The position numbers and the translations under genes were made by a program. The notes below the pieces were generated by a model. That model was given only the letters and a program-made list of their open reading frames with translations, searched no databases and was not told the origin of the DNA. From assembly GCA_003574685.1 (NCBI GenBank), contig QOCQ01000023.1, forward strand, positions 33,142 through 97,141: a stretch of DNA of 64,000 nucleotides, in the 5' to 3' direction. This DNA comes from Rhodospirillaceae bacterium SYSU D60007 (GTDB taxonomy: Bacteria; Pseudomonadota; Alphaproteobacteria; Reyranellales; Reyranellaceae). Of the stretch, positions 54,386 to 63,901 are shown piece after piece (position 1 is the first letter of the stretch; each line of letters opens with the position of its first letter).

Positions 54386-54661
54386 ATGATCAAAAGCCTC
54401 AGACACAAGGGGCTGCAGGAGCTGTTCGAAACCGGCGCAACGTCGCGGATAGACGCCAGGCTTCAGAAGCGGGCACGGCGCCGGCACGATGCGCTGGAAG
54501 ATGCAATGAGTCTGGCGGACGTGGTGCAGCCGGGCTTCGACTTCCACCAGCTCAGAGGCAAGCCCGTCCGCTACACGCTGCACGTGAACGGTCCATGGTG
54601 CATCACGTTTGAGTGGACAGAGCCGTACGCCGAGAAGATCGACCTTGAGAACTACCATTAA
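54386..54661 (+). CDS. higB: HigB-type toxin
   Basis: This is a 91-residue RelE-superfamily mRNA interferase. The family blocks are MIKSLRHKGLQELFETGATS, then LRGKPVRYTLHVNGPWCITFEW. Its antitoxin starts 20 bases downstream. The order toxin-antitoxin is typical for higBA. Confidence 0.87.
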   Translation: MIKSLRHKGLQELFETGATSRIDARLQKRARRRHDALEDAMSLADVVQPGFDFHQLRGKPVRYTLHVNGPWCITFEWTEPYAEKIDLENYH

Positions 54662-54681
54662 CACCGGCGCAGGAGGATACG

Positions 54682-54999
54682 ATGGCTGAATACATGACCA
54701 GAAGAAGGCAGCGCGAGCCAACGCATCCCGGCGAGCTGATGCGGGAAATACTGGAGGAGCACGTCAAGCTTTCCATCGCCGAGGCGGCGCGGCGCATGCA
54801 AATCAGCCGACCGGCGCTTTACGCCGTTCTGAACGGCAAGAGCGCGGTTACCGCTGACATGGCGCTGCGCTTCGGTAAGCTGGTGGGTGGTGCACCCGAG
54901 CTCTATCTGCGGATGCAGCATGCCCACAGCCTGTGGCACGCCAGGAAGACGAATGAAAGGGTGCTGAAGGCCATCAAGACTGTTCCCCTGGCCGCCTGA
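54682..54999 (+). CDS. higA: HigA-type antitoxin
   Basis: This is a 105-residue XRE-family antitoxin. The VapI/HigA motif is PTHPGELMREILEEHVKLSIA, then ARRMQISRPALYAVLNG. AGGAGG precedes the ATG. It neutralises HigB and represses the operon. It is convergent with pheT. Confidence 0.88.
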   Translation: MAEYMTRRRQREPTHPGELMREILEEHVKLSIAEAARRMQISRPALYAVLNGKSAVTADMALRFGKLVGGAPELYLRMQHAHSLWHARKTNERVLKAIKTVPLAA

Positions 55000-55016
55000 T
55001 CACCATCGCCGGCCGA

Positions 55017-57416
55017 TCACCCCCGCAACACGCCGCCGGTCTGTTTTGTTACGTTGACGACGATCTTTTGCGAGATGGCCTCGATCTCCTCGTCGGTCAG
55101 GGTCTTTTCGACGGGCTGGATGGTGACCGACAGCGCCACCGACTTGCGGCCCTCGGGCACGCCCTTGCCGGCATAGACGTCGAACACCTGTGCTGCCGCA
55201 ATCATGGCGCGGTCGGCGCCGCGCGCGGCGCGTACCAGCGCGTCGGCAGGCACGGCGGCATCGACGATGAAGGCAAAGTCGCGCTCCAGCGGCTGGAACG
55301 GCGAGAGCCTGAGCGGCGGGCGCGCCTTGCCCGCACGGGCCCGGGCCGGCGGCACGGCATCGAGGAAGACCTCGAAGGCCGCGGCCGGGCCGCGCAGATC
55401 GAGCCGCGCCAGCACGTCGGGATGCACTTCGCCGAAATACGCCAGCGGCTGGTTGCCCAGCATCAGCGCACCAGAGCGGCCGGGGTGATACCAGGCCGGC
55501 GCCTTGGGCTGCGCCGCGAGATTGTCGACCGGCGCGCCGATGGCAGCCAGCACCGCCAGCGCATCGGCCTTGGCATCGAAGGCATCGACGGCGCGTTCGG
55601 GGCCGGTCCAGCTTCGCGGCTGGCCCTTGCCGTAGCGCACGCCGGCAGCGACCGAGCGCTGGCCCGACGGCGTTGCGTCTTTGTATTGCGGGCCGACCTC
55701 GAACAGCGCCGGGTCTTTCAGCCCGCGCGCCTCGTTGCGCCCGCAGGCCTGCAGCAGGTTGGGCAGGATCGAGGGCCGCATCACGTCGAGATCCGACGCG
55801 ATGGGATTGACCAGCTTCAGGTCAGCGCCGACGCCGCCGAAGAGGGCCGCCAGCGCCGATTGGGTGAACGACGCGGTGACCGCCTCGTTCATGCCGCGCA
55901 CGGCCAGTGCCCGGCGCGCCACCGGCAGGCGCCGCTGCTCGGCCGTGCGCACCGGCCGCGAGGTGGCGCTGTCGCGCGGCATCGAGACGGCCGGCACCAG
56001 ATCGTAGCCATGCACGCGCACGATCTCCTCGACGAGATCGGCCTCGCCCACGACGTCGGGCCGCCATGACGGCACGGCAACCGCCAAGGGCCCGTCACCC
56101 GAAGGGCCGAAACCGAGCTTGCGCAGGATGTCGAGCTGCTGCGTGGCCGGCACTTCGACGCCGCCCAGCGTCCTCACGCGGTCGGGCCGCAAGGTGAAGC
56201 TGCGCTGCCAGGCCGGCATGACGCCGCTGGACACCACCTCGCTGGTCTCCCCGCCGCACAGTTGCAGGATCAGGCGCGCCGCGACTTCCGCTCCCCACCA
56301 CACCGACTCCGGATCGATGCCGCGCTCGAAGCGGTAGCGCGCGTCGGACTGGATGCCGAGCTTGCGGCCGGCGGCCGAAATCGCGATCGGATCGAAATAC
56401 GCCACCTCGAGGAAGACGTTGGTGGTGTCCGCCGACACGCCGGTGTCCTCGCCGCCCATGATGCCGCCGATGCCGTGCACGCCCTTGCTGTCGGCGATCA
56501 CCGCGATCGAGGGATCGAGCGTGTAGGTGCGGCCATCGAGCGCCAGGATGGTTTCGCCGTCGCGGGCCTGGCGCATTATCAGATCGCCCGCCACCTTGTC
56601 GGCATCGAAAACGTGCAGCGGCCGGTTGAGGTCGTAGGTCACGAGGTTGGTGATATCGACCAGCGCCGAGATCGGCCGCAGCCCAATGGCGCGCAGCCGC
56701 TGTTGTAGCCATGCCGGGCTGGCGCCGTTCTTCACGCCGCGGAAATGGCGGCCCACCACGATCGGGCACGCAGCACCTGGCTTCACCTCGTAGCCGTGCG
56801 TCCAGCGCATCGGGCTTTTGTACGTCCCCGGCACTTTCGTGAAGTCGGGCGCCTTGCGGCGGCCCAGGCCGACCGCCTCCAGGTCGCGCGCGATGCCGAT
56901 CACGCCCAGCGCATCGGCGCGGTTGGGCGTCACCTTGATCTCGATCACGGGATCGTCGATGCCCAGCACCTTCGCGGCCGCCAGACCGATGGGCGTATCG
57001 GCCGGCAGGTCGATGATCCCGGTGTGGTCCTCCGACAGCTCCAGTTCGCGCTCGGAGCACAGCATGCCGTTGCTCTCGACGCCGCGGATCTTGCTCGGCT
57101 TCAGGTCGAGCCCCGTGCCGGGAATGTGCGATCCCGACGGCGCGAACACGCCCTTCATGCCGGTGCGCGCGTTGGGCGCACCGCACACCACCTGCACGAC
57201 GCCGGCGCCGGTGTCGACCTTGCACACCCTGAGCTTGTCGGCGTTGGGGTGCTGCGCCGCCTCCAGCACATGCGCCGTCACGAAGCCCGTCAGCTTCGCC
57301 GCGCGGTCATCGACCGACTCGACCTCCAGCCCCAGCATCGTGAGCCGCTCGCGGATCTCCCCGACCGACGCGCGCGTCTCGAGATGCTCCTTCAGCCAGG
57401 ACAGCGTGAACTTCAT
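55017..57416 (-). CDS. pheT: Phenylalanyl-tRNA synthetase beta subunit
   Basis: This is a 799-residue beta subunit starting [18 protein letters not shown]. It has the tRNA-binding OB fold ([19 protein letters not shown]), B3/4 editing and B5 domains ([14 protein letters not shown]) and a C-terminal anticodon-binding ferredoxin fold ([11 protein letters not shown]). ATG 57416 overlaps the pheS stop (ATGA); the 60-residue longer frame lies inside pheS and is rejected. Confidence 0.95.
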   Translation of the reverse strand: MKFTLSWLKEHLETRASVGEIRERLTMLGLEVESVDDRAAKLTGFVTAHVLEAAQHPNADKLRVCKVDTGAGVVQVVCGAPNARTGMKGVFAPSGSHIPGTGLDLKPSKIRGVESNGMLCSERELELSEDHTGIIDLPADTPIGLAAAKVLGIDDPVIEIKVTPNRADALGVIGIARDLEAVGLGRRKAPDFTKVPGTYKSPMRWTHGYEVKPGAACPIVVGRHFRGVKNGASPAWLQQRLRAIGLRPISALVDITNLVTYDLNRPLHVFDADKVAGDLIMRQARDGETILALDGRTYTLDPSIAVIADSKGVHGIGGIMGGEDTGVSADTTNVFLEVAYFDPIAISAAGRKLGIQSDARYRFERGIDPESVWWGAEVAARLILQLCGGETSEVVSSGVMPAWQRSFTLRPDRVRTLGGVEVPATQQLDILRKLGFGPSGDGPLAVAVPSWRPDVVGEADLVEEIVRVHGYDLVPAVSMPRDSATSRPVRTAEQRRLPVARRALAVRGMNEAVTASFTQSALAALFGGVGADLKLVNPIASDLDVMRPSILPNLLQACGRNEARGLKDPALFEVGPQYKDATPSGQRSVAAGVRYGKGQPRSWTGPERAVDAFDAKADALAVLAAIGAPVDNLAAQPKAPAWYHPGRSGALMLGNQPLAYFGEVHPDVLARLDLRGPAAAFEVFLDAVPPARARAGKARPPLRLSPFQPLERDFAFIVDAAVPADALVRAARGADRAMIAAAQVFDVYAGKGVPEGRKSVALSVTIQPVEKTLTDEEIEAISQKIVVNVTKQTGGVLRG

Positions 57417-58513
57417 CGGCTGAGGCCTCCGGTCAGGCTGGGCACGTCGAGGGCGGAGAAGCCGTAGTGGCGCAGCCAGCGCAAATCGGATTCGAAGAAC
57501 GTGCGCAGATCGGGGATGCCGTATTTCAGCATCGCCACGCGCTCGATGCCCATGCCGAAGGCGAAGCCCTGGTAGACATCCGGATCGATGCCGCAATTGC
57601 TGAGCACATTGGGATGCACCATGCCGCAGCCCAGGATCTCCAGCCAGTCATCGCCCGCGCCGATGCGCAGCTCCCCGCCCTTCCACGAGCAGCCGATATC
57701 GACCTCCGCCGACGGCTCGGTGAAGGGGAAGTAGGACGGGCGGAAGCGCACCGGCACGTCCTCGACCTCGAAGAAGGCGCGGCAGAAATCGGTGAGGCAG
57801 CCCTTCAGGTGCCCCATATGCGTGGTGCGGTCGACCACCAGCCCCTCGACCTGGTGGAACATCGGCGTATGCGTCTGGTCGCTGTCGGTGCGGAAGGTGC
57901 GGCCCGGCACGATCACGCGCAGCGAGCCACCTTCGGCCAGGCGCTGCTGCACGCCCTTGTCGAGCATGGTGCGGGCCTGCACCGGCGAGGTGTGGGTGCG
58001 CAGCACCATCGGCACGCCGTCGGCGCGCGGCGGCAGGAAGAACGTGTCCTGCATCTGGCGCGCGGGATGATCGGGCGGGAAGTTCAGCGCTTCGAAATTG
58101 TGCCAGTCGTCCTCGATGTCCGGCCCCTCGGCCCACGTGAATCCCATCTCGCCGAAGATGGCGCAGATCTCGTCGATGGTCTGGCTGATGGGATGCAGCG
58201 TGCCTGTACGCTCCGGCCGCACCGGCAGGCTGACGTCCAGCCGCTCCGCCTCCAGCCGGGCCGCCAGCGCCGCGCGGTCGATCTCCGCCTTGCGCGCATC
58301 CAGCGCACCCGCGATCTCGTCCTTCAGCGCATTCACCGTCTGCCCGAAGGCCTTGCGCTCCTCCGGCGGCAGCGTGCCCAGCGTCTTCATCAGCCCGGTG
58401 ACGCGCCCGTTCTTGCCCAGCGCCGCCACCCGCGCCGCATCCAGCGCGCGTGCGTCGCTGGCCGCGGCCACGGCGGCCAGCGCTTCCGAGCGGATCGTCG
58501 ACAGATCGTCCAT
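57413..58513 (-). CDS. pheS: Phenylalanyl-tRNA synthetase alpha subunit
   Basis: This is a 366-residue class II synthetase catalytic subunit. The coiled-coil N-terminus leads to the catalytic core with motif 2 ([21 protein letters not shown], quoted in part) and motif 3 ([14 protein letters not shown]). ATG 58513 is set by the [15 protein letters not shown] start; the longer frame upstream runs through the terminator. It heads the pheST unit, with a terminator/attenuator-like hairpin just before it. Confidence 0.95.
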   Translation of the reverse strand: MDDLSTIRSEALAAVAAASDARALDAARVAALGKNGRVTGLMKTLGTLPPEERKAFGQTVNALKDEIAGALDARKAEIDRAALAARLEAERLDVSLPVRPERTGTLHPISQTIDEICAIFGEMGFTWAEGPDIEDDWHNFEALNFPPDHPARQMQDTFFLPPRADGVPMVLRTHTSPVQARTMLDKGVQQRLAEGGSLRVIVPGRTFRTDSDQTHTPMFHQVEGLVVDRTTHMGHLKGCLTDFCRAFFEVEDVPVRFRPSYFPFTEPSAEVDIGCSWKGGELRIGAGDDWLEILGCGMVHPNVLSNCGIDPDVYQGFAFGMGIERVAMLKYGIPDLRTFFESDLRWLRHYGFSALDVPSLTGGLSR

Positions 58514-58537
58514 CGTCGTCCTCTTTGTCCCGAACGC

Positions 58538-58574
58538 ACAAAAGGGAAGCCCGGTCGCCCGCGGCTTCCCCTTT
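58538..58574 (-). terminator. Hairpin between rplT and pheS
   Basis: On the minus strand AAAGGGGAAGCC pairs with GGCTTCCCTTTT (one bulge), ending in a T-run. It is a terminator for the rpmI-rplT transcript, and its position before pheS leaves open an attenuation role. Confidence 0.75.
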
Positions 58575-58614
58575 CTGCGGTGTCGTCCGCCGGCGCCGGC
58601 GCCGGACGGGCGTT

Positions 58615-58971
58615 CTACTTCAGGGCCGCCTGGGCTTGCTCGACCAGGGCCTTGAATGCCGCCGGCTCGCGGGCCGCCAGATCGGCCATCACCTTGCGGT
58701 CGATGGTGATGCCCGCCTTGGCGATGCCGTTGACGAACGCCGAATAGGTCATGCCGTGCTCGCGCACCGCAGCGTTGATCCGCTGGATCCACAGCGCGCG
58801 GAAATTGCGCTTCTTGGCGCGCCGGTCGCGATAGGCATAGCGCAACGCCTTCTCGACCTTCTCCAGCGCCGTGCGGTAGGTGTTGTGGGCGCGGCCCCGG
58901 TAGCCCTTGGCGAGCTTCAGGACCTTCTTGTGACGGGCATGGGCGGTGACGCCCCGTTTGACGCGGGCCAT
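58615..58971 (-). CDS. rplT: 50S ribosomal protein L20
   Basis: This is a 118-residue L20 beginning [20 protein letters not shown], with [19 protein letters not shown]. An 18-codon extension in the longer frame lacks family similarity. It binds 23S rRNA and is needed for 50S assembly. It follows rpmI by 13 bases. Confidence 0.97.
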   Translation of the reverse strand: MARVKRGVTAHARHKKVLKLAKGYRGRAHNTYRTALEKVEKALRYAYRDRRAKKRNFRALWIQRINAAVREHGMTYSAFVNGIAKAGITIDRKVMADLAAREPAAFKALVEQAQAALK

Positions 58972-58984
58972 GGCTCGGCTCCCC

Positions 58985-59185
58985 TCACGCGTTCGGCAGG
59001 AAATAGCGCCGGATCTTGCGCGCATCGCCCTCGGCGGCGATCACGGTGCCGGTGGCCTGGCGCAGGAAGCGGTTGGGGCGCTTGCGCATGTTGTGGCGCT
59101 TGCGGGACACGGGGATCTTCACCTTGCCCGTGGCCGTGAGCCGGAACCGTTTCTTGGCTCCGCTCTTGGTCTTCAGTTTGGGCAT
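58985..59185 (-). CDS. rpmI: 50S ribosomal protein L35
   Basis: This is a 66-residue L35: [20 protein letters not shown], ending [14 protein letters not shown] 59185 lies downstream of a GAGGATG sequence; the long upstream frame is spurious. It is the first gene of the rpmI-rplT unit. infC is not adjacent here. Confidence 0.97.
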   Translation of the reverse strand: MPKLKTKSGAKKRFRLTATGKVKIPVSRKRHNMRKRPNRFLRQATGTVIAAEGDARKIRRYFLPNA

Positions 59186-59593
59186 TTCATCCTCTTTATC
59201 AATGACTTGCACCCGGTGAACGGGCGCTACCGACGTCTGTCGGGGGATGTCTCGGGACCGCCATGGCATGCCCTTTACGCCAGGCCGCCCCAAAGGAGGC
59301 CGGTTTATACAGACCGCCTCCGCCGGACGCAACTGGCTCGGGAGCAGCATCGAATAGCCTTCATGGTGAGCTTGTCGAACCATGAAGGCGTCGGCACGGC
59401 CGCCGTGCGGGTCGCTTCATGGTTCGACCCGGTGGATGCGAAGCATCCACCTGTGCTCACCATGAAGCGATTTCCTGTTTCCGAAAGGCGGTCAAAGGCG
59501 CCTCTTGAACGTTCGCTCACCCGGTCCAATATCCCGTCTGTCGGGGTGCCTGCGGGGTCCCGTCCAGCCACTCGCTCGCAAGAGGAGGGTTCA
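59186..59593. repeat. Non-coding leader region with REP-like palindromes
   Basis: This 408-base divergent region between rpmI and hsp20 contains two REP-like units. Unit 1 (59357-59389) is GCCTTCATGG...CCATGAAGGC with the core GTGAGCTTGTCGAA. Unit 2 (59414-59468) is the inverted form with an added inner hairpin GGTGGATGC/GCATCCACC. Promoters for both directions are presumably here too. Confidence 0.7.
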
Positions 59594-60049
59594 GTGAACC
59601 GGGTATCGCTGCTCAGCTCGCCGTTCCTGCTCGGATTTGAACAGCTCGAACGCTCGCTTGACCGGCTGGCCAAGAACGCCAGCGACGGCTATCCCCGGTA
59701 TAACATTGAGAAAATTGGCGAAAACGGATTGCGCATCACGCTGGCGGTGGCCGGCTTCACGGAAGCTGATCTCGCGATCGAGGTGGTGGAGAACCAGCTC
59801 TCGGTGCGCGGCAAGCAGGCGGAGGAGCCCGAGCGGGTCTATCTGCACCGCGGCATCGCCGGCCGGCAGTTCCATCGCACCTTCATGCTGGCGGACGGCA
59901 TCGAGGTGACCGGCGCGAAGCTGGAGAACGGATTGCTGGCCATTGATCTTGCACGGCCGCATGTCGAGCCGAAGGTGAAGACCATCCGCATCGACACGGC
60001 CGGGCCCGCGAAGGCGTCGCGCGGCAAAACAATCGACGTCGCGGGCTGA
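59594..60049 (+). CDS. Hsp20/IbpA-type small heat shock protein
   Basis: This is a 151-residue alpha-crystallin chaperone. It starts VNRVSLLSSPFLLGFEQLER, with the crystallin core ENGLRITLAVAGFTEADLAI and EPERVYLHRGIAGRQFHRTF. The GTG at 59594 follows AGGAGG; the much longer open frame upstream is non-coding. It keeps aggregating proteins soluble under heat stress. The DUF1150 gene downstream is its usual alphaproteobacterial neighbour. Confidence 0.88.
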   Translation: MNRVSLLSSPFLLGFEQLERSLDRLAKNASDGYPRYNIEKIGENGLRITLAVAGFTEADLAIEVVENQLSVRGKQAEEPERVYLHRGIAGRQFHRTFMLADGIEVTGAKLENGLLAIDLARPHVEPKVKTIRIDTAGPAKASRGKTIDVAG

Positions 60050-60078
60050 TGCCCGAGGGTTCGTCAAAGGAGGACCCC

Positions 60079-60297
60079 ATGCTCGAAGCCTCTCCCCTCA
60101 AAACGCTTTCATCGGCCGAGTTTGCCGCGCTGGGACTCGAGGAGATGGCGTATATCCGCCCGGTGACGCTGCCGGACGGCAAGCCCGCCATCGGCGTCTT
60201 CTCCGCCGACGGCCGGCCGCTCGCCGGCGCCTCCAGCATCGAGGCCGCCCAGGCCCTGGTGCGCCAGAACGAGCTGGAGCCCGCCCTCGTCCACTGA
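60079..60297 (+). CDS. DUF1150-family protein
   Basis: This is a 72-residue protein: MLEASPLKTLSSAEFAALGL, then EMAYIRPVTLPDGKPAIGVF and the conserved LVRQNELEP. ATG 60079 has AAAGGAGGA at the right spacing; ATG 60049 overlapping the hsp20 stop would add ten residues. Members follow hsp20 genes in alphaproteobacteria. Function unknown. Confidence 0.82.
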   Translation: MLEASPLKTLSSAEFAALGLEEMAYIRPVTLPDGKPAIGVFSADGRPLAGASSIEAAQALVRQNELEPALVH

Positions 60298-60318
60298 GCC
60301 GCACCCTCTTCCCGCGAC

Positions 60319-60350
60319 AACGGCGCGCCGCAAACGGCGCGCCGTTTTTT
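60319..60350 (+). terminator. Rho-independent terminator after hsp20-DUF1150
   Basis: The stem AACGGCGCGCCG / CGGCGCGCCGTT with loop CAAA is followed by six Ts. It is a classic intrinsic terminator. Confidence 0.9.
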
Positions 60351-60357
60351 ACGAATC

Positions 60358-60483
60358 CCTTCCCCCGGAGGGGGAAGGTGCCCCGAAGGGGCGGAAGGGG
60401 GATGGTGCAACACCTGCGGCGCTGCGCCTGTCGAGGCATCCCCCTTCCGGCGCTGCGCGCCACCTTCCCCCTCCGGGGGAAGG
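60358..60483 (+). repeat. Dispersed repeat, copy 2 of about 125 nt
   Basis: Same element as at 20511-20635, here longer and more perfect: TTCCCCCGGAGGGGGAAGG at one end, CCTTCCCCCTCCGGGGGAAGG at the other, GGTGCAACACCTGCGGCG inside. It can fold into one long hairpin. Confidence 0.8.
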
Positions 60484-60489
60484 TCAATA

Positions 60490-60565
60490 TGAAGAAAGAC
60501 CCTGGGAGCGCGGGCATCTTCCGCGCATCGCCCGCAGTGCAAGCGGAGGGCGAAATCCCTTCGTC
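60490..60565. repeat. Second repeat family segment
   Basis: CCTGGGAGCGCGGGCATCTT...CGCATCGCCCGC...AAGCGGAGGGCGAA recurs, diverged, at 61249-61303. No gene is seen. Confidence 0.55.
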
Positions 60566-60847
60566 CTAGGCCGCCTTGCGTACGTGCAGTTCGACATGAA
60601 GCCCCGCGGCCGATGCCATGTTGACCAGCGTGTCGAGACTGAACAGGTCGATCTTGCCGCGCGTCAGGTCCGATACGCGCGGCTGCGTCACGCCGAGCAG
60701 CCTCGCCGCCTGCGACTGGCTCAGCTTCTTGCGGGCGATGTGATCGGCGAGCGCCATCATCAGCACCGACCGCAGCTTCAGGTTTTCCGCCTGTGCGGGC
60801 GTACCCTCAATGGCATCCCATACGCTGGTAAAACGCTTGCGCCTCAT
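60566..60847 (-). CDS. XRE antitoxin (HigA2-like)
   Basis: This is a 93-residue antitoxin with HTH KKLSQSQAARLLGVTQPRVS, continuing DLTRGKIDLFSLDTLV. The start overlaps the toxin stop by four bases, so the pair is translationally coupled. It probably represses its own promoter at the dyad 61193-61208. Confidence 0.85.
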   Translation of the reverse strand: MRRKRFTSVWDAIEGTPAQAENLKLRSVLMMALADHIARKKLSQSQAARLLGVTQPRVSDLTRGKIDLFSLDTLVNMASAAGLHVELHVRKAA

Positions 60848-61182
60848 CGGCTTCGTTCCTTGATCAGGTCCCGGTACCGCCCTGCCGCCAGCTCAAGATC
60901 CGACTTGCTGGTCTTTTGCGCCTTCTTCTGGAAGCAGTGCAGCACGTAGACAGCCTCGATGAATTTCGCGACATACAAAACGCGGAACGCGCTGGACTCA
61001 TCCCGAATCCGGATCTCCTGTACGCCCCGCCCAACCGTGTTCATGGGTTTCCAGTCGTTTGGCTCATGGCCATGCTGTACCCGATCGAGCTGGTACCCGG
61101 CCTCTCGCCGCGCCGTGGGCGGAAATGCACGCAGATCGTCGAGGGCAGTTCCTCTGAACTCAACAGGTTTGGGACCGGGCAT
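60844..61182 (-). CDS. RelE-superfamily toxin (HigB2/Gp49-like)
   Basis: This is a 112-residue toxin: RREAGYQLDRVQHGHEPNDWK, then VQEIRIRDESSAFRVLYVAK and VLHCFQKKAQKTSKSDLELA. The last block is typical of phage-derived Gp49-like HigB toxins. It is first in the operon and reads away from the type IIG gene. Confidence 0.87.
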   Translation of the reverse strand: MPGPKPVEFRGTALDDLRAFPPTARREAGYQLDRVQHGHEPNDWKPMNTVGRGVQEIRIRDESSAFRVLYVAKFIEAVYVLHCFQKKAQKTSKSDLELAAGRYRDLIKERSR

Positions 61183-61192
61183 TCACACTATT

Positions 61193-61208
61193 ATACAAGT
61201 AATTGTAT
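61193..61208. promoter_or_regulatory. Dyad in toxin-antitoxin promoter
   Basis: ATACAAGTAATTGTAT is an exact inverted repeat (ATACAA/TTGTAT, 4-nt spacer) 11 bases upstream of the toxin start. It is a candidate antitoxin operator. Confidence 0.65.
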
Positions 61209-61414
61209 GACGGGCAATCCTTGCGTGTCGCCAATGCTGGGGGAGATCGGCTGGGAGCGCCGGCATCCTGCCTGCATCGCCCATAGCGGAAGCGGAGGGC
61301 GAACCTTGCGCGCCCGGCGCTGGGCGTGCCGATGCGGGCGAGGACGCCCGCGGTCCCAGGGTTGTATTCCACCGGCGAATCGGCGATCTATCCGCGTCAG
61401 GTTGGGGGCAAAGC
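61209..61414. other. Intergenic region with diverged repeat
   Basis: This 206-base gap has no gene. 61249-61303 is a copy of the repeat at 60490-60565; the following part has GCGGGCGAGGACGCCCGC, a hairpin. The region leads into the type IIG gene. Confidence 0.5.
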
Positions 61415-63901
61415 ATGAACGCGGTCGAGATCGAGCAGGCCATATCCGCGCTGGCGGAGCAGCCGTTCGATGCGGCGGAGTTCCCCTTCGCCTTCCTCCA
61501 GGCCTTCGGCAACAAGGAGACGACGATCCGCCGCCTGCGCAAGGGCGAGTCCAACAAGTCCGACCTGGGCGGCGTGCTGCAGAGAGATAACATCCATATC
61601 GCCGTCGCCACGCCCGGCGCGGTCACGCAGACACTGGCCGCGCTGAAGGCCAGCCCCGCCACGGCCCGGGCGAAGGCCAAGTTCATCCTCGCGACCGATG
61701 GCGACACCTTCGAGGCCGAGGACCTGACCAGCGGCGAAACCGTTGCCTGCCCGTATGCCGACTTCCCGAACCATTTCGGCTTCTTCCTGCCGCTGGCCGG
61801 GATCACCACCGTCAAGCAGATCCGCGAAAGCGCCTTCGACATCCGCGCCACCAGCCGGCTCAACCGCCTCTATGTCGAGCTGCTGAAGGACAACCCCGAC
61901 TGGGGCACGGCCGCGCGCCGCCCCGACATGAACGACTTCATGGCGCGGCTGATCTTCTGCTTTTTCGCGGAGGATACCGACATCTTCAACGGCACCGGCC
62001 TGTTCACGGCAACGGTCAGCCAGATGAGCGCACGGGACTCGTCCAACACCCATGAGGTGATCGGCGAAATCTTCCGCGCCATGAACACGAAGATCGCCGA
62101 CCGCAAGGCGGGCAATTTCCGGCCGTGGGCCGACGCCTTCCCCTACGTCAACGGCGGCCTGTTCGCGGGCAGCCTCGACGTGCCGCGCTTCAGCCGCATC
62201 GCGCGCTCGTACCTGCTGCACATCGGCGGGCTGGAGTGGAAGCGGATCAACCCCGACATCTTCGGCTCGATGATCCAGGCGGTGGCCGAGGACGAGGAGC
62301 GCGGCGCACTCGGCATGCACTACACCAGCGTGCCCAACATCCTGAAGGTGCTCAATCCGCTCTTCCTCGACGATCTGCGGGCGCGGCTGGAGGAGGCGAG
62401 CGACAACCCCCGCATGCTGCTGAATTTGCGCCGGCGCCTCTCACGCATCAGGGTCTTCGATCCGGCCTGCGGCAGCGGCAATTTCCTCGTCATCGCCTAC
62501 AAGCAGATGCGGGAGATCGAGGCCGAGATCAACAAGCGGCGCGGCGAGCCCGACCGGCGCAGCGACATTCCCCTGACCAACTTCCGCGGCATCGAGCTGC
62601 GCGACTTCGCCGCCGAAATCGCGCGTCTGGCGCTCATCATCGCCGAATATCAGTGCGACGTGCTCTATCGGGGAGAGAGGCTGGCGCTGGCCGAGTTCCT
62701 GCCGCTCGACTCGCAGAACTGGATCACCTGCGGCAACGCGTTGCGGCTTGACTGGCTCAGCATCTGCCCGCCCGCGGGGACTGGCGTGAAGCATCATGCC
62801 GACGACCTGTTCCACACGCTGCTCGACCAGCCACAGATCGACTTCGAGAATCAGGGCGGCGAAACCTATATCTGCGGAAATCCGCCTTACTCGGGGAAGG
62901 GAAAACTATCATCGGAGCAGAGATCCGACATGGCGTTGGTGTTCAACGGAAGGACGACCCACTGGGGTTATATCGACTATGTTGGCGCTTGGTTCGTTAA
63001 GGCTGCTGACTATTGTATTGATACCGATGCCTCAGCAGCTTTGGTTGCTACAAATTCAATCGTCATGGGTAGGCAGGCACCGACGTTATGGCCCTTGGTG
63101 CTCTCAAACGGCATATCTATTCGTTTCGCCCATGCGTCATTTGGCTGGTCTAACAACGCCGCTAGAAATGCCGCCGTCTTTTGCGTGATCGTTGGAATAG
63201 ATAAAGGACGTTCACAGGAGAGGTTCATTTTCGACGGTGAAACCGTCCGACGAGTTGAATCTATTTCACATTATCTGACTGCCGGGAGTGCCCCTTTGGT
63301 GGAACCTCGCGGATTTCCGCTGTCTGCTGATCTGCCATCAATGATATTGGGTAATATGCCAAATGAAGGTGGTGCCCTAAGTCTTTCCTTTGCAGAAAGA
63401 TCTGATTTTATTTCAACTAACTCTGACGCCATGCAATTTGTCAGACGGTTTTATGGATCCAAAGAATATAATAATGATCTACCCAGGTACTGCTTATGGA
63501 TCAGCGATCAATTGTTGGCTCAGGCGAACGATATTGAGCTCATAAGGGCACGTATTTCGCGGTCGCGTGAGGTTCGCTTAAAGAGCCCAGACCCTGCCAA
63601 TCGGAAACTGGCCGATCGACCACATCAGATGCGCGAGTTCAACGAGGCGGTGAATCATTCTTTCGTGGTCCCAAGGATGACCTCGGAGCGTCGAGAGTAT
63701 CTTCCGTGCGGAGTCGTGTCTTCGGAATGTATCATCTCTAGTCAAGCTTTTACTATCTTCGATTCCGAACTTTGGGCGTTGTCGGTCTTGGTTTCGCGAA
63801 TTCATCTTGTTTGGATTGCCACGATCTGCGGGAAGTTCAAGGAAGACTATCGGTACTCCAGCGATTTGGGGTGGCATACCTTTGTACGGCCGGATACATA
63901 G
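61415..63901 (+). CDS. MmeI-like type IIG restriction-modification enzyme, C-terminally truncated
   Basis: This 828-residue protein is of the MmeI/YeeA type. The N-terminal region (FGFFLPLAGITTVKQIRES, KDNPDWG) is followed by a helical segment and a gamma-class N6-adenine methyltransferase domain with motif I FDPACGSGNFLVIAYKQ (about residue 347) and motif IV NPPYSGKG. A target-recognition domain then follows. Family members continue with 'GWHTFP' and another 80-120 residues; here the frame reads GWHTFVRPDT and stops inside IS-like repeat DNA at 63890. DNA past about 62880 is AT-richer than the first half. Probably inactive or with altered specificity. Confidence 0.82.
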   Translation: MNAVEIEQAISALAEQPFDAAEFPFAFLQAFGNKETTIRRLRKGESNKSDLGGVLQRDNIHIAVATPGAVTQTLAALKASPATARAKAKFILATDGDTFEAEDLTSGETVACPYADFPNHFGFFLPLAGITTVKQIRESAFDIRATSRLNRLYVELLKDNPDWGTAARRPDMNDFMARLIFCFFAEDTDIFNGTGLFTATVSQMSARDSSNTHEVIGEIFRAMNTKIADRKAGNFRPWADAFPYVNGGLFAGSLDVPRFSRIARSYLLHIGGLEWKRINPDIFGSMIQAVAEDEERGALGMHYTSVPNILKVLNPLFLDDLRARLEEASDNPRMLLNLRRRLSRIRVFDPACGSGNFLVIAYKQMREIEAEINKRRGEPDRRSDIPLTNFRGIELRDFAAEIARLALIIAEYQCDVLYRGERLALAEFLPLDSQNWITCGNALRLDWLSICPPAGTGVKHHADDLFHTLLDQPQIDFENQGGETYICGNPPYSGKGKLSSEQRSDMALVFNGRTTHWGYIDYVGAWFVKAADYCIDTDASAALVATNSIVMGRQAPTLWPLVLSNGISIRFAHASFGWSNNAARNAAVFCVIVGIDKGRSQERFIFDGETVRRVESISHYLTAGSAPLVEPRGFPLSADLPSMILGNMPNEGGALSLSFAERSDFISTNSDAMQFVRRFYGSKEYNNDLPRYCLWISDQLLAQANDIELIRARISRSREVRLKSPDPANRKLADRPHQMREFNEAVNHSFVVPRMTSERREYLPCGVVSSECIISSQAFTIFDSELWALSVLVSRIHLVWIATICGKFKEDYRYSSDLGWHTFVRPDT

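Noticed and set aside
57417..57596. 60-residue upstream extension of pheT
   Set aside because: Overlaps pheS and has no family similarity; [12 protein letters not shown] is the standard start.
58946..59593. 216-codon extension of the hsp20 frame
   Set aside because: Runs through rpmI and REP DNA; the GTG with AGGAGG gives the normal Hsp20 length.
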